Part shown: in pieces, positions 28,637-36,405 of the stretch
Layout: every line of letters starts with the position of its first letter
How positions within the stretch are numbered: the first letter of the stretch is position 1
Source: Streptomyces sp. ICBB 8177
GTDB taxonomy: Bacteria; Actinomycetota; Actinomycetes; Streptomycetales; Streptomycetaceae
Assembly (NCBI RefSeq): GCF_003144095.1
Contig: NZ_NSKH01000002.1
Span: 529,208 to 593,207 of the forward strand
Direction of reading: 5' to 3'
DNA: 64,000 nt
Made by a program: the position numbers and the translations under genes
Notes under the pieces: model-generated
The model's input: the letters and a program-made list of their open reading frames with translations, nothing else
The model's database searches: none
Told to the model about the DNA's origin: nothing

Positions 28637-29038
28637 GTGTCCGGTGGGAGCGATCTGCGGGAACTGCTGGCCGGGATGCGTCCCGAGCTGAACGCGGGCT
28701 GTTACGTCTTCAGCACGGTCGATGACGGTGTCGTACCGGGGGGCGTGACCCCTGTGGTCGTCGTCGCCGAACGCGAGGGGCTGACGCTGGTCGTACCCCA
28801 GCGGGAGGCGGACGCGGCGGGGCTGGAATACACATACGTGGCGGGCTGGATCACGCTGCGCATCCACTCGGCACTGTACGCGGTCGGGCTCACCGCCGCC
28901 GTGGCACGGGAACTCGCCGACGCGGGCCTGAGCTGCAACGTCGTTGCGGGATTCCATCACGACCACCTGTTCGTGCCGTACGAGCGAGCCGCTCAGGCGG
29001 TCGCCCTGCTGGAGGATCTCGCGCGGCGCTCCGCCTGA
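28637..29038 (+). CDS. ACT domain-containing protein
   Basis: 133 aa from GTG at 28637 (AAGGTG upstream); the frame is open further back without conservation cues. The sequence has a two-part ACT-like pattern: N-terminal SDLRELLAGMRPELNAGCYVF, then LEYTYVAGWITLRIHSAL and ALYAVGLTAAVARELADAGLSCNVVAGFHHDHLFVP. This matches a small stand-alone ACT family (ACT_7-like) that probably binds an amino acid or related ligand. No enzyme domain. It is divergent from the LCP gene and convergent with the next gene. Confidence 0.75.
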   Translation: MSGGSDLRELLAGMRPELNAGCYVFSTVDDGVVPGGVTPVVVVAEREGLTLVVPQREADAAGLEYTYVAGWITLRIHSALYAVGLTAAVARELADAGLSCNVVAGFHHDHLFVPYERAAQAVALLEDLARRSA

Positions 29039-29114
29039 GACGGCGGCGGGTCAGATCGAAGGCGCCAACGAGCCCAATTACGTGGGGAGTTCGCCCCATC
29101 GGGGCGTCGTCGGC

Positions 29115-29531
29115 TCACCTTTCCCGCGCGTCGCTGCCCCGTATCGCCGTCGTGCCCATCCGCATGTCGCACTTGAGCAGGTACGCGGCGATCTCCTCCG
29201 GCTGGGCGCAGCGGGGGAGCGGGTCGAGGCCGACCAGGACCGCCACCGGCCCGCCGTCCGCCACGAAGCGCGCCCACTGGTCGCCGACGGTCAGCCGCAC
29301 GTCGTGCGACCAGCCGTCCACCCGCAGCCGCGCACCCCGCGCGTCCAGCGTCACCCGCTCCCCGATGTACGGGATGCTGCGCGACGGCTCCGCCAGCCCC
29401 AGCGCGTCCGCGAAGTCCCTCGCCTCGCACGCGCCCTCCGGATGCGCCGCCAGCAGGAACGCGACCTGCCCGATCGCGGTCCTCTCCAGCCACGACCACG
29501 TGGCCAGCGCGTGGATGTCCTCCGGCGTCAC
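29115..29531 (-). CDS. Hypothetical protein coupled to an RsbW-like ATPase
   Basis: 138 aa from the GTG at 29531, which overlaps the stop of the ATPase gene (GTGA). Soluble; an N-terminal helical half (PEDIHALATWSWLERTAIGQVAFLLAAH) and a C-terminal half rich in beta strands (RVTLDARGARLRVDGWSHDVRLTVG). I do not recognise a fold or function. Translational coupling indicates that it works with the ATPase. Confidence 0.7.
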   Translation of the reverse strand: MTPEDIHALATWSWLERTAIGQVAFLLAAHPEGACEARDFADALGLAEPSRSIPYIGERVTLDARGARLRVDGWSHDVRLTVGDQWARFVADGGPVAVLVGLDPLPRCAQPEEIAAYLLKCDMRMGTTAIRGSDARER

Positions 29532-29965
29532 CCGTCCACCTCGGACTTCAGCACGAACCACACCTCTTTGCCCGGCGCCCCGTCCGCCGCGGGAATCGCA
29601 CCCCAGGCGTGCGCCGTCTTGCTCAGCAGAAACATCCCCCGCCCACTCTCCGAGAGGAAGTCCGGCTCGCGCACGACCGGCAGCTCCGGCTCCTTGTCGC
29701 TCACCGAAACCCGGACCCCACCCGCGATCCTACGCAGCGTCAGCACGCATTCCGGCGAGTTCGCATGTTTGTGGACGTTGCTGAGGAGTTCCGTCACGCC
29801 CATCGCGGCCGGGCGTGCGAGGTCCTCGACCTCCCACGCCCGCAACTGCGCGCGGACGATCCGGCGGACGACGGCAAGGGCGTGCGGGGCGGCGGCCAGG
29901 GACAACCGGCAGTGTGAGGTGCTCAGTTGGACGGGAGCGTCGATCGGGGGAACTTCGGCGTTCAT
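29528..29965 (-). CDS. RsbW/AbaA-like ATP-binding regulatory protein (HATPase_c)
   Basis: 145 aa from the ATG at 29965 (the frame extends 6 codons upstream). GHKL signature: N-box TELLSNVHKHANSPE, G1-like VSVSDKEPELP, then GRGMFLLSKTAHAWG and PGKEVWFVL. Streptomyces carries many such stand-alone ATPases next to XRE/DUF397 pairs; some act as anti-sigma factors, most are unstudied. Divergent from the XRE regulator over a 122-bp promoter region. Confidence 0.85.
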   Translation of the reverse strand: MNAEVPPIDAPVQLSTSHCRLSLAAAPHALAVVRRIVRAQLRAWEVEDLARPAAMGVTELLSNVHKHANSPECVLTLRRIAGGVRVSVSDKEPELPVVREPDFLSESGRGMFLLSKTAHAWGAIPAADGAPGKEVWFVLKSEVDG

Positions 29966-30087
29966 GTACTCAAGTAACCTCACGGCGCGTTACCGTGACC
30001 AGTGTCTGACCCGGTACGCACGGTGACGTACGGCTGCCTGTCGGCGCGTACCGGTTGCCAATGGCATGCGCTGGGAGGTGGGTCGCG

Positions 30088-30897
30088 GTGGGGAAGGAAG
30101 AAACCGCGCAGATGCTGCGGTACTTCGGCAGTCAGGTCAAGCACTTCAGGGGTCTGAAGGGCATGACCCAGGAGGAGCTGGGCAAGGCGGTCGGCTACTC
30201 TCTGGACACGATCGCGTCGATCGAACAGGGCCGCCGTCCCCCGCCGTTGAAGTTCTTCGACCCGGCGGACTGCGTGCTGTGCGCGGGCGGGATCATCGCG
30301 AACGCGAAGAGGTTCTTGGAGTTCCCCCGGTATCCCGCGTTCTTCGCTGAGTTCGCTGACGCCGAAGCGAAGGCGATCAGCGTCAGCTACTACGAGTGCA
30401 TGGCCATTCCAGGACCGTTGCAGACCGAGCCTTACGCGCGGGCGGCGATCAGTGCTTACTGCCCGCCCTACAGCCCGGAGCAGGTGGACCAGTACGTCGC
30501 CGCCCGGCTTGAGCGCAAGGCTCTGCTTACGCGCAAGCCGCCTGCCATCCTCGGATTCGTGATCGAGCACGCCGTGTTGAGGAGGCCGATCGGAGGCCGC
30601 GAGGCATTCAAGAAGCAGCTTCTGCACGTAGCCGAAGCTGCTCGCCGCAACAACGTGACGCTCCAGGTGATGCCGGATGGCTGCGAGGAACACGCCGGGC
30701 TAGAGGGCCCGATGACGCTCCTGGAGACGGAGGACCGGCGGATGGTCGGCTACGTCGAGTACCAGGGCGGCAGTGAGTGGGTCTCGAAACCGGAAGACGT
30801 CAGCGTCCTCCACCAGCGCTATGGGATCATCCGAGCGCAGGCCCTGACAACCAGGGACTCGCTGGCGTTGATCGAAAGTCTGGCAGGAGAGCTATGA
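30088..30897 (+). CDS. XRE-family regulator with DUF5753 (WhiJ/Scr1-like)
   Basis: 269 aa from GTG at 30088, chosen for GGGAGG at 30073. N-terminal helix-turn-helix (about 12-65): RYFGSQVKHFRGLKGMTQEELGKAVGYS and DTIASIEQGRRPP. The remainder is the DUF5753 ligand or partner domain (YYECMAIPGPLQTEPYARA ... PEQVDQYVAARLERKALL ... SVLHQRYGIIRAQALTTRDSLALIE). The gene for its usual small partner, a DUF397 protein, overlaps its stop. Such pairs control development or antibiotic production in Streptomyces, the small protein antagonising the DNA-binding protein. Confidence 0.92.
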   Translation: MGKEETAQMLRYFGSQVKHFRGLKGMTQEELGKAVGYSLDTIASIEQGRRPPPLKFFDPADCVLCAGGIIANAKRFLEFPRYPAFFAEFADAEAKAISVSYYECMAIPGPLQTEPYARAAISAYCPPYSPEQVDQYVAARLERKALLTRKPPAILGFVIEHAVLRRPIGGREAFKKQLLHVAEAARRNNVTLQVMPDGCEEHAGLEGPMTLLETEDRRMVGYVEYQGGSEWVSKPEDVSVLHQRYGIIRAQALTTRDSLALIESLAGEL

Positions 30898-31076
30898 GCG
30901 ATCTCAAGTGGGTCAAGAGCAGCTACAGCGGCAATGCTGGAGGCAACTGCGTTGAGGTTGCGGCCTGTCCGGAAGCCATCCACGTCCGCGACAGCAAGGA
31001 CCCCAACGGGCCCGCGTTGACGTTCGAGCCCCGGCAGTGGGACGCCTTCGTGCGGTTCGCTGCGCAGCACGACTGA
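30894..31076 (+). CDS. DUF397 small protein, first copy
   Basis: 60 aa; the ATG at 30894 overlaps the XRE stop (ATGA). One DUF397 (BldB-like) domain: LKWVKSSYSGNAGGNCVEVA, then IHVRDSKDPNGPALTF and WDAFVRFA. Probable antagonist or co-regulator of the preceding XRE protein. Confidence 0.93.
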   Translation: MSDLKWVKSSYSGNAGGNCVEVAACPEAIHVRDSKDPNGPALTFEPRQWDAFVRFAAQHD

Positions 31077-31104
31077 CCGACGTCTACGGCGACGAGGGAG
31101 CACC

Positions 31105-31347
31105 ATGAGCGATCTCGTTTGGCGCAAGTCCAGCTACAGCGGCAGCAACGGCGACCAGTGCGTTGAAGTCGCCCTGGAATGGCGGAAGTCGAAGTACAGC
31201 GGCAACCAACGCGGCGAGTGCGTCGAGGTCGCCGTCTGCCCCTCCGCCGTCCACGTCCGCGACAGCAAAGACCCCGACGGTCCCGCCCTCACGTTCGACC
31301 CCGTGCGATGGTCCGCCTTCGTGCGGTTCGCCGCTCGGCGGGACTGA
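31105..31347 (+). CDS. DUF397 small protein, second copy with internal duplication
   Basis: 80 aa, ATG at 31105 with GAGGGAG at 31093. It is closely related to the preceding gene (RDSKDP[ND]GPALTF and FVRFAA shared), but its first half is doubled: LVWRKSSYSGSNGDQCVEVA followed directly by LEWRKSKYSGNQRGECVEVA. The extra 20 residues account for the length difference, so this is a tandem gene copy with a partial internal repeat. 28 bp after the first copy, same operon. Confidence 0.93.
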   Translation: MSDLVWRKSSYSGSNGDQCVEVALEWRKSKYSGNQRGECVEVAVCPSAVHVRDSKDPDGPALTFDPVRWSAFVRFAARRD

Positions 31348-31363
31348 GAGCGGCCTCCGTCGC

Positions 31364-31408
31364 GGAACCATCGGGGGAGCGGTCCAGGACCGCTCCCCCG
31401 ATGGTTCC
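31364..31408 (+). terminator. Perfect 22-bp inverted repeat, terminator of the XRE-DUF397 operon
   Basis: The arms at 31364-31385 and 31387-31408 are exact complements (GGAACCATCGGGGGAGC then GGTCC, and reverse) around a single A. It begins 16 bp after the second DUF397 stop. No U-tract. The length and perfection exceed the other terminators in this window. Confidence 0.75.
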
Positions 31409-31485
31409 GGCCCGCCGGGAAAAACCCCGTTGCGAGCCACCCGCGCCGGATGGCTGACTGGTCGGCCACCGACCAGGGAGCGAAC

Positions 31486-32061
31486 ATGACGGCGCCGCTG
31501 CCGACCCCCTCGTTGCACACCGCTCGTCTTCGGCTGCGCGCCTTCGAGGACGCGGATGCGGACGACCTCTTCGCGTTGCAGAGCAACGCCCACGTCCTGC
31601 GGTACTGGGACTCGCCACCGTGGACCGAGCGCTCGCGCGCCGAGCAGTTCCTCGCCTCCTGCCGGCGGATGGAACAGGAGGGCACCGGGACACGGTTGGC
31701 CGTGGACCGTCTCTCCGACGGGGCGTTCATCGGCTGGTGCACTCTGAACAGCTGGAATCCGGAGTTCCGCAGCGCGTCGCTCGGTTACTGCTTCGGCGAG
31801 GCGGCGTGGGGCCAGGGCTACGCGACCGAAGCGGCACGCGCCCTGCTGGGATGGGCGTTCGACACGCTGGACCTGAACCGCGTCCAGGCCGAGGCCGACA
31901 CCCGCAACGTGGCCTCCGCCCGCGTGCTGGAGAAGCTGGGCTTCGTGCGCGAGGGGACGTTGCGGGAGGACTGTGTTGTCAACGGCGACGTCTCCGACTC
32001 GTGGGTCTACGGGCTGCTCAGGCGCGAGTGGCAGCCGTCCGAGCCGGTGACCGCCCGCTGA
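31486..32061 (+). CDS. GNAT family N-acetyltransferase (RimJ/RimL type)
   Basis: 191 aa from the ATG at 31486 with AGGGAG at 31475. Acetyl-CoA-binding GNAT core: HTARLRLRAFEDADADDLFAL, SLGYCFGEAAWGQGYATEAARALLGWAF and NVASARVLEKLGFVREGTLRED. The N-terminal LRLR and the WGQGYATEA pyrophosphate loop place it in the RimJ/RimL subgroup, which acetylates protein N-termini or small amines. The substrate is unknown. Convergent with the SDR gene. Confidence 0.92.
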   Translation: MTAPLPTPSLHTARLRLRAFEDADADDLFALQSNAHVLRYWDSPPWTERSRAEQFLASCRRMEQEGTGTRLAVDRLSDGAFIGWCTLNSWNPEFRSASLGYCFGEAAWGQGYATEAARALLGWAFDTLDLNRVQAEADTRNVASARVLEKLGFVREGTLREDCVVNGDVSDSWVYGLLRREWQPSEPVTAR

Positions 32062-32082
32062 GTCCCGCCGCTCGGCGCCTGG

Positions 32083-33027
32083 TCAGCGTGACGGATCGAC
32101 GCCGGTCAGGGCGTGGCTCGCGTCCCACAGCCGCTTCGCGGCCGGGGCGTCGGCGAGGTGGTCCCACAGCGCCTCACGGCGGGGCTCGCCGCGCAGGCCG
32201 AAGACGCGCGGCCCCCACAACTCGCCCCCGCGCACGGCCGGATCGAGCACCGCGCGGACCGCGGGCCACGCGCCCGCGTGCTTGCCCTGGAGGAGGAGGC
32301 CCGCGGGCGCCGCGCCCAGCCGTGCGCCGGTGGTCCGCACGTGGACCGGGGGACGGGAGGGCGTGAGGGAGTCGAGCGCGCCGCCGGGATGGACGACCAC
32401 GCTCACCACCGTGCTGCCCGCCGCGCGCAGGCGGCGGTCGAGTTCGACGCCGAAGGCCATCTGTGCCAACTTCGAGCGTCCGTAGGCGCGTTTGGGCCGG
32501 TAGTCCTCGCGGGACTGGAGGTCGCCGAAGTCGAGCCGCTCCGACTTCGCCGCGAAGCTGCCCATCGTCACGACCCGGGCAGCCGGAGCGGCCGACAGCA
32601 GCGGCATCAGCCAGTGGGTCAACGCGAAGTGCCCGAGGTGGTTCGTGCCGAACATCAACTCGTGACCGTCCCCCGTCTCCTGGCGTGGCGGGTCGTCCAG
32701 CGCGACACCGGCGTTGTGGACGACCGCGTCGAGGCGCTCCACGTCCAGCGATTCCGCGACCGCCCGCAGCGACGAGAGCTCCGCGAGGTCGAGCCGTACG
32801 GACCGCACCCGCGCGTCGGCGACCCGCGCGCGGATCGACGCCATGGCGGCCTCGGCCCTCGCGGGCTTGCGGCTGCCGAGGACGACGGTCGCCCCGGTCG
32901 TCGCCAACTGCTCCGCCACGAAGTACCCGATGCCCGCGTTGCCTCCGGTGACGAGGAAGACGCGGCCGTCGGCACGCGGCAGCCGCCGGACGTTCCAGGG
33001 CGGGACGGGGGCGGATGAGGATGACAT
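32083..33027 (-). CDS. Short-chain dehydrogenase/reductase
   Basis: 314 aa from the ATG at 33027 (GAGGGAG upstream). Classical SDR features: TGGNAGIGYFVAEQLA cofactor loop, NAGVA, catalytic Ser in VVTMGSFAAKSE and the Tyr-Lys pair in RAYGRSKLAQ. Overall layout resembles the retinol dehydrogenase/WW-oxidoreductase-like group. An Arg or Lys after the glycine loop (GSRKPAR) favours NADPH. The substrate cannot be inferred; no pathway neighbours. Confidence 0.9.
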   Translation of the reverse strand: MSSSSAPVPPWNVRRLPRADGRVFLVTGGNAGIGYFVAEQLATTGATVVLGSRKPARAEAAMASIRARVADARVRSVRLDLAELSSLRAVAESLDVERLDAVVHNAGVALDDPPRQETGDGHELMFGTNHLGHFALTHWLMPLLSAAPAARVVTMGSFAAKSERLDFGDLQSREDYRPKRAYGRSKLAQMAFGVELDRRLRAAGSTVVSVVVHPGGALDSLTPSRPPVHVRTTGARLGAAPAGLLLQGKHAGAWPAVRAVLDPAVRGGELWGPRVFGLRGEPRREALWDHLADAPAAKRLWDASHALTGVDPSR

Positions 33028-33105
33028 GGCGGCGGACTCCCTCGCTGGTGCGGACGGCCGCGGCTGCTCACCGGGCGGCTGTGGCACCCACGGTGTCAGC
33101 GGTCA

Positions 33106-33164
33106 CCGACATTCCGCCCACAGACCGCTGAGACCCCGGCCGCACGGCCGACATCCCGCCCACA
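33106..33164 (+). repeat. Pair of 17-bp direct repeats upstream of the SDR gene
   Basis: CCGACATTCCGCCCACA (33106-33122) and CCGACATCCCGCCCACA (33148-33164) differ by one base and lie 42 bp apart in the gap between the SDR start and the Rpf terminator. They may be regulatory or simply duplicated sequence. Confidence 0.5.
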
Positions 33165-33190
33165 CCGCACCGGTGCCGCTGAAACGGGCG

Positions 33191-33231
33191 GCGGCCCGGC
33201 ACGCGCACCTTTCGGTGGCGTGCCGGGCCGC
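33191..33231 (-). terminator. Terminator of the Rpf-type gene
   Basis: GCGGCCCGGCACGC (33191-33204) and GCGTGCCGGGCCGC (33218-33231) are exact complements with a 13-nt loop, 22 bp after the leftward stop at 33253. Confidence 0.85.
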
Positions 33232-33252
33232 TCGGGTTCGGGACGGGGTCTG

Positions 33253-33621
33253 TCACAGACCGCCCGCGGAGGCGCACTGCCAGGCGCCCGCGCCCTGCAT
33301 GCCGTACAGGGTGTTGGCGACGGCGATCTGCTCCGCCTTGGTCGCCTGGTCCGCGCGCGGCGCGTACTTCAGGCCGCCGGCGGCCGCCCAGGAGGACGGG
33401 GAGAACTGCAGGCCGCCGTAGTGGCCGTTGCCGCCGGAGTCGTGGTTCTGCCAGTTGCCGCTGGACTCGCACTGCGCGACGGCGGTCCACTGCGCGTCGG
33501 TCGGGTGGGAGGCGGCGGAAGCGGTGGTGGCGCTCAGGACCGGCACGGCTATCGCGGTGCTCGCGACGGCGGCGAGAGCGGTCATGCGGACGGACTTCGA
33601 GACACGGTTGAGCTTGAACAT
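33253..33621 (-). CDS. Secreted resuscitation-promoting-factor-type transglycosylase
   Basis: 122 aa from the ATG at 33621. Signal peptide about residues 1-37 (ending SATTASAAS). The rest is one Rpf domain with a lysozyme-like fold that cleaves peptidoglycan and helps spores leave dormancy: WTAVAQCESSGNW with the catalytic Glu, GGNGHYGGLQFSPSSW, ATKAEQIAVANTLY and the closing C in WQCA, giving the conserved cysteine pair. No LysM or other wall-binding module, so it is a minimal Rpf. A c-di-AMP riboswitch occupies its leader, a known arrangement for Streptomyces rpfA. Confidence 0.95.
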   Translation of the reverse strand: MFKLNRVSKSVRMTALAAVASTAIAVPVLSATTASAASHPTDAQWTAVAQCESSGNWQNHDSGGNGHYGGLQFSPSSWAAAGGLKYAPRADQATKAEQIAVANTLYGMQGAGAWQCASAGGL

Positions 33622-33640
33622 GGGGAGTTGATCCTCACCG

Positions 33641-33838
33641 GCGCCTACGAGGTCAGCTGTCGGGTTCGGGCTGGTGAGTGCCCGGCCGTGTGCCGTGAGG
33701 CGCACAGCTTCACCCCTAGCCGGGGCCCGGTTCCGGGTGGTTCCGGGTCCCGGCGGAAGACCTTGGGTCCCCCGCTCCTGCCGTACGGCGCTTCCGCGTC
33801 GACTGTTCCCGTCGGCCGGCGGCAGGATTAGGCGTCCT
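33641..33838 (-). ncRNA. ydaO-type c-di-AMP riboswitch in the rpf leader
   Basis: On the minus strand the leader starts with a segment containing CGCCTAATCCTGCCG, passes GGCAGGAGCGGGGGACCCA and GGCTAGGGGTGAAGC, and ends with AACCCGACAGCTGACCTCG followed by TAGGCG, about 20 nt before the rpf start codon. These are the conserved blocks of the ydaO/yuaA class, which binds cyclic di-AMP and turns expression off by premature termination. The final hairpin would overlap GGCGCCGGTGAGG. Recognised from memory of the consensus, not by a covariance search. Confidence 0.88.
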
Positions 33839-34255
33839 GGCCGACGAGGTCCGCAACTGCGAACGAGATCGACCAAAACACGCGCTCCCGGCGGGAGGCA
33901 AGAGTCGGTATCTATGGGGGCCATTAGTAGGTAAGCGGTAGAAATACCCATACGGGCTGGTCAAGGGGGAGTAAAGGTACTATCTGAGGCCCTTATGGGC
34001 GATATGTCCCATGAGGTACATCACAGTGAACGCCCTGATCCGGGCGGGTGATTGTGGCCTGGGCCACGCGACAGGCGGCGTCCCGGGGCCTATCGCGACC
34101 CCGCTCGGGCGGGGGACGGACCGCCCCGCCCCCGCCCCGCGTGCCCGCTCCGGCCCGCGCCGCGCGCCGCCGCCTCCACGACCGCTGCGGCCAGGCTCCA
34201 GAACGGGCCGACAGGGTGGACGCGAAGCTGCCGAGCCGCGGGCCAGGAGGACGAG
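33839..34255. promoter_or_regulatory. Region between the rpf riboswitch and the epimerase gene
   Basis: 417 bp without a convincing gene. The 33900-34030 part is unusually AT-rich for this genome and should hold the rpf promoter (minus strand; GTATCTA at 33908 reads TAGATAC as a possible -10). A hairpin CCTTATGGG/CCCATGAGG lies at about 33991-34016. The 34060-34250 part is very GC-rich and carries AGGAGG for the next gene. Confidence 0.4.
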
Positions 34256-35254
34256 ATGAGACCAGCCGGACCTGACGAGGGACTGGCGCGAGGGCCCGTG
34301 GTGGTGCTGGGGGGCACCGGATGGATCGGCCGCTGGGTGTGTGCCGCCTTCGCGGCGACGGGGCGCCCCGTGCTGGCCGTGGCCCGCGAACTGCGACCGC
34401 TGCCGCGTAACGTGCGGCTCTTCCGGCTGGACGCGGCCGGTCTCGACACCGCGGGCCTGGCCTGTCTGCTGGCCGCCGAGCGCCCCGCGATCGTGGTGAA
34501 CGCGGCGGGCGGCTACTGGACCGGCAGCCTCGCGCACATGGAGCACTCGTTCATCGAGGTCACCCGCCGCCTGATGGGCGCGATCGACCGGCTCCCCGAG
34601 CGGCCCCGCGTCGTCCACCTCGGCACCGTGCTGGAGTACGCGCCGCCCGCCTACGGCGTGCCGCTGACCGAGGACGCGCCGACCGCGCCCGACACCGACT
34701 ACGGCCGGATCAAGCTGGCCAGCACCCGGATGGTCACCGACGCCGTGCGCGCCGGCCGCGCCGACGCGGTCGTGCTGCGGCTGGCCAACGTCTGCGGCAT
34801 CGGCGCCCCCGTGCAGAGCCTGCCCGGCCGGGTCGCGGCCGAGCTGGCCGAGGCGGCGCTGCTCGGGCGGCCCGCCCGCCTGGAGTTCACCGGCCTGACC
34901 GGCCACCGCGACTACGTGGACGTACGCGACGTGGCCCGGGCGATCGTCGCCGCGGCCACCGCCCCGGACCCCGGACGCCGCCTGTTCAACATCGGCGTCG
35001 GCGTCCCCGTCCCCGTGCGCGAGGTGGTCGACGGGCTGATCGCGGCGAGCGGCGTCCCGTCCGACCTGACCGTGCACCCCGTACAGCCCGGTCCGGCGGC
35101 CGGCGGGCTGTGGTCGGCGGTCGACCCGGGGGCGGCGGCCCAGGCTCTGGGATGGCGGGCGGAGATCACCTTCGCGGAGTCGCTGGCCGCGCACTGGGCC
35201 GACGTGAGCACCGCCACCCGGGCGGCGGCCGAACCGGACTGGTCGGCCGCTTAG
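34256..35254 (+). CDS. NAD-dependent epimerase/dehydratase (extended SDR)
   Basis: 332 aa from the ATG at 34256 with AGGAGGACGAG in front; the frame is open to 34052 but unsupported. Nucleotide loop VVVLGGTGWIGRWV, VNAAGG, catalytic Thr/Ser region HLGTVLEY and the Tyr-Lys pair in DTDYGRIKLAST, then RLANVCGIGAP and HRDYVDVRDVARAI typical of nucleotide-sugar epimerases such as RmlD/GalE. Probably modifies a sugar for the wall glycopolymers made by nearby genes. Its TAG stop doubles as the first half of a -10 box for the next gene. Confidence 0.9.
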   Translation: MRPAGPDEGLARGPVVVLGGTGWIGRWVCAAFAATGRPVLAVARELRPLPRNVRLFRLDAAGLDTAGLACLLAAERPAIVVNAAGGYWTGSLAHMEHSFIEVTRRLMGAIDRLPERPRVVHLGTVLEYAPPAYGVPLTEDAPTAPDTDYGRIKLASTRMVTDAVRAGRADAVVLRLANVCGIGAPVQSLPGRVAAELAEAALLGRPARLEFTGLTGHRDYVDVRDVARAIVAAATAPDPGRRLFNIGVGVPVPVREVVDGLIAASGVPSDLTVHPVQPGPAAGGLWSAVDPGAAAQALGWRAEITFAESLAAHWADVSTATRAAAEPDWSAA

Positions 35255-35264
35255 GGTTGATCAC

Positions 35265-35795
35265 ATGAACGAGGTACCGCTCCCGCCGAAGCCCACGTCG
35301 GCCTCCCGCATCACGCTGTCGCACATCATGTCCGCGCACGACACCAACCTGCTCGGTACCGTGCACGGCGGCGTGGTGATGAAGCTGGTGGACGACGCGG
35401 CGGGCGCGGTGGCCGGACGCCACTCCGAGGGCCCGGCGGTGACCGGGGCGATGGACGAGATGGCGTTCCTCGAACCGGTCAGGGTCGGCGACCTGCTGCA
35501 CGTGAAGGCGCAGGTCAACTGGACCGGCCGCAGCTCGATGGAGGTCGGCGTCCGGGTGATGGCCGAGCGCTGGAACGAGTCCGGCGTCGCCCAGCACGTG
35601 GCCAGCGCCTACCTGGTCTTCGTCGCGGTGGACGCGAACGGCATGCCGCGCGCGGTGCCCCGGGTCCAGCCGGAGACCGAGCGCGACGAGCGGCGCTACC
35701 AGGAGGCGCAGATCCGCCGCACCCACCGGCTGGCCCGCCGCCGGGCGATCATGGAACTGCGGGACAAGCGAGCCGCCGAGGGCATCGACGACTGA
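35265..35795 (+). CDS. Acyl-CoA thioesterase (hotdog fold)
   Basis: 176 aa, ATG at 35265. No ribosome site; TAGGGT (35252-35257) ends 7 bp before the ATG, so the mRNA is likely leaderless although the preceding gene is only 10 bp away. Hotdog domain of the BFIT/YciA class: SASRITLSHIMSAHDTNLLGTVHGGVVMKLVDDAAG with the catalytic Asp in HGGVVMKLVDD, and RVGDLLHVKAQVNWTGRSSMEVGV. The last 40 residues form a charged helix. Hydrolyses acyl-CoA of undetermined chain length. Confidence 0.92.
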   Translation: MNEVPLPPKPTSASRITLSHIMSAHDTNLLGTVHGGVVMKLVDDAAGAVAGRHSEGPAVTGAMDEMAFLEPVRVGDLLHVKAQVNWTGRSSMEVGVRVMAERWNESGVAQHVASAYLVFVAVDANGMPRAVPRVQPETERDERRYQEAQIRRTHRLARRRAIMELRDKRAAEGIDD

Positions 35796-35972
35796 GCCGG
35801 GGCCGTGAACGCCGGACGCGACGGTATCGACGACTGAGCGGACCGGGCGGGCGGTGCGGTTCGGCCAAACCGGCTAACAATCTGATAATCCGGATTACTT
35901 GGGCCTTCCTCGACATATGCCTAAACGGCGACCGGGCGTGTCTGTTCTACGCGCCCCGACGAGAGGAAAGTC
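35796..35972 (+). promoter_or_regulatory. Promoter region of the Lys/Pro/Ala-rich secreted protein
   Basis: Contains a partial duplicate of the thioesterase 3' end (GGTATCGACGACTGAGC at 35823-35839 repeats 35781-35797 with one change) and a perfect 12-bp palindrome TAATCCGGATTA (35886-35897) in an AT-rich patch, a good candidate operator or -10 area. Confidence 0.45.
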
Positions 35973-36392
35973 ATGCAACGCACCACCGCCGCGTTCGCCG
36001 TTCTGGCCGCCGTGGGTCTGGGCATCGCTCTCCCGGCCACCGCTCAGGCCGCCACCCCGCACAGCGCCAACTGCCCGAACGGCTTCAAGCCCGGTTTCGC
36101 CCTGAGCAACAAGGGCCTGTTCCAGGCGTGTGTGGTGGCGGACGAGACGGCCAACCCGGCCCTCACCGACACCCAGCTGGTCCCGGCGAAGCCCGCCAAG
36201 CCGGCCCGCCACCAGACCCCGGCCCAGCACCAGGTCCCGAACAAGCCGGCCCGCCACCAGACCCCGGCCAAGCCCGCCCGGCCGGCGAAGCCCGCCAAGC
36301 CCGCCAAGCCCGCGATGCCGGCCAAGCACCAGACCCCGGCCAAGCCGCAGGCCCCGATGTCCCCGCAGCAGGACGAGCAGCCGGTCGGCTGA
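35973..36392 (+). CDS. Secreted Lys/Pro/Ala-rich repeat protein
   Basis: 139 aa from the ATG at 35973 with GAGAGGAAAG upstream. Signal peptide residues 1-27 (AVGLGIALPATAQAA). A short globular part with two cysteines follows (SANCPNGFKPGFALSNKGLFQACVV). From residue 72 on, the chain is low complexity: repeats of PAKPA and of PARHQTPA, strongly basic and Pro-rich, like proteins that span or bind the wall. No sortase or lipobox motif. Function unknown; binding to anionic wall polymer or DNA is possible. Confidence 0.85.
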   Translation: MQRTTAAFAVLAAVGLGIALPATAQAATPHSANCPNGFKPGFALSNKGLFQACVVADETANPALTDTQLVPAKPAKPARHQTPAQHQVPNKPARHQTPAKPARPAKPAKPAKPAMPAKHQTPAKPQAPMSPQQDEQPVG

Positions 36393-36405
36393 CCCGCCCC
36401 CCGGT

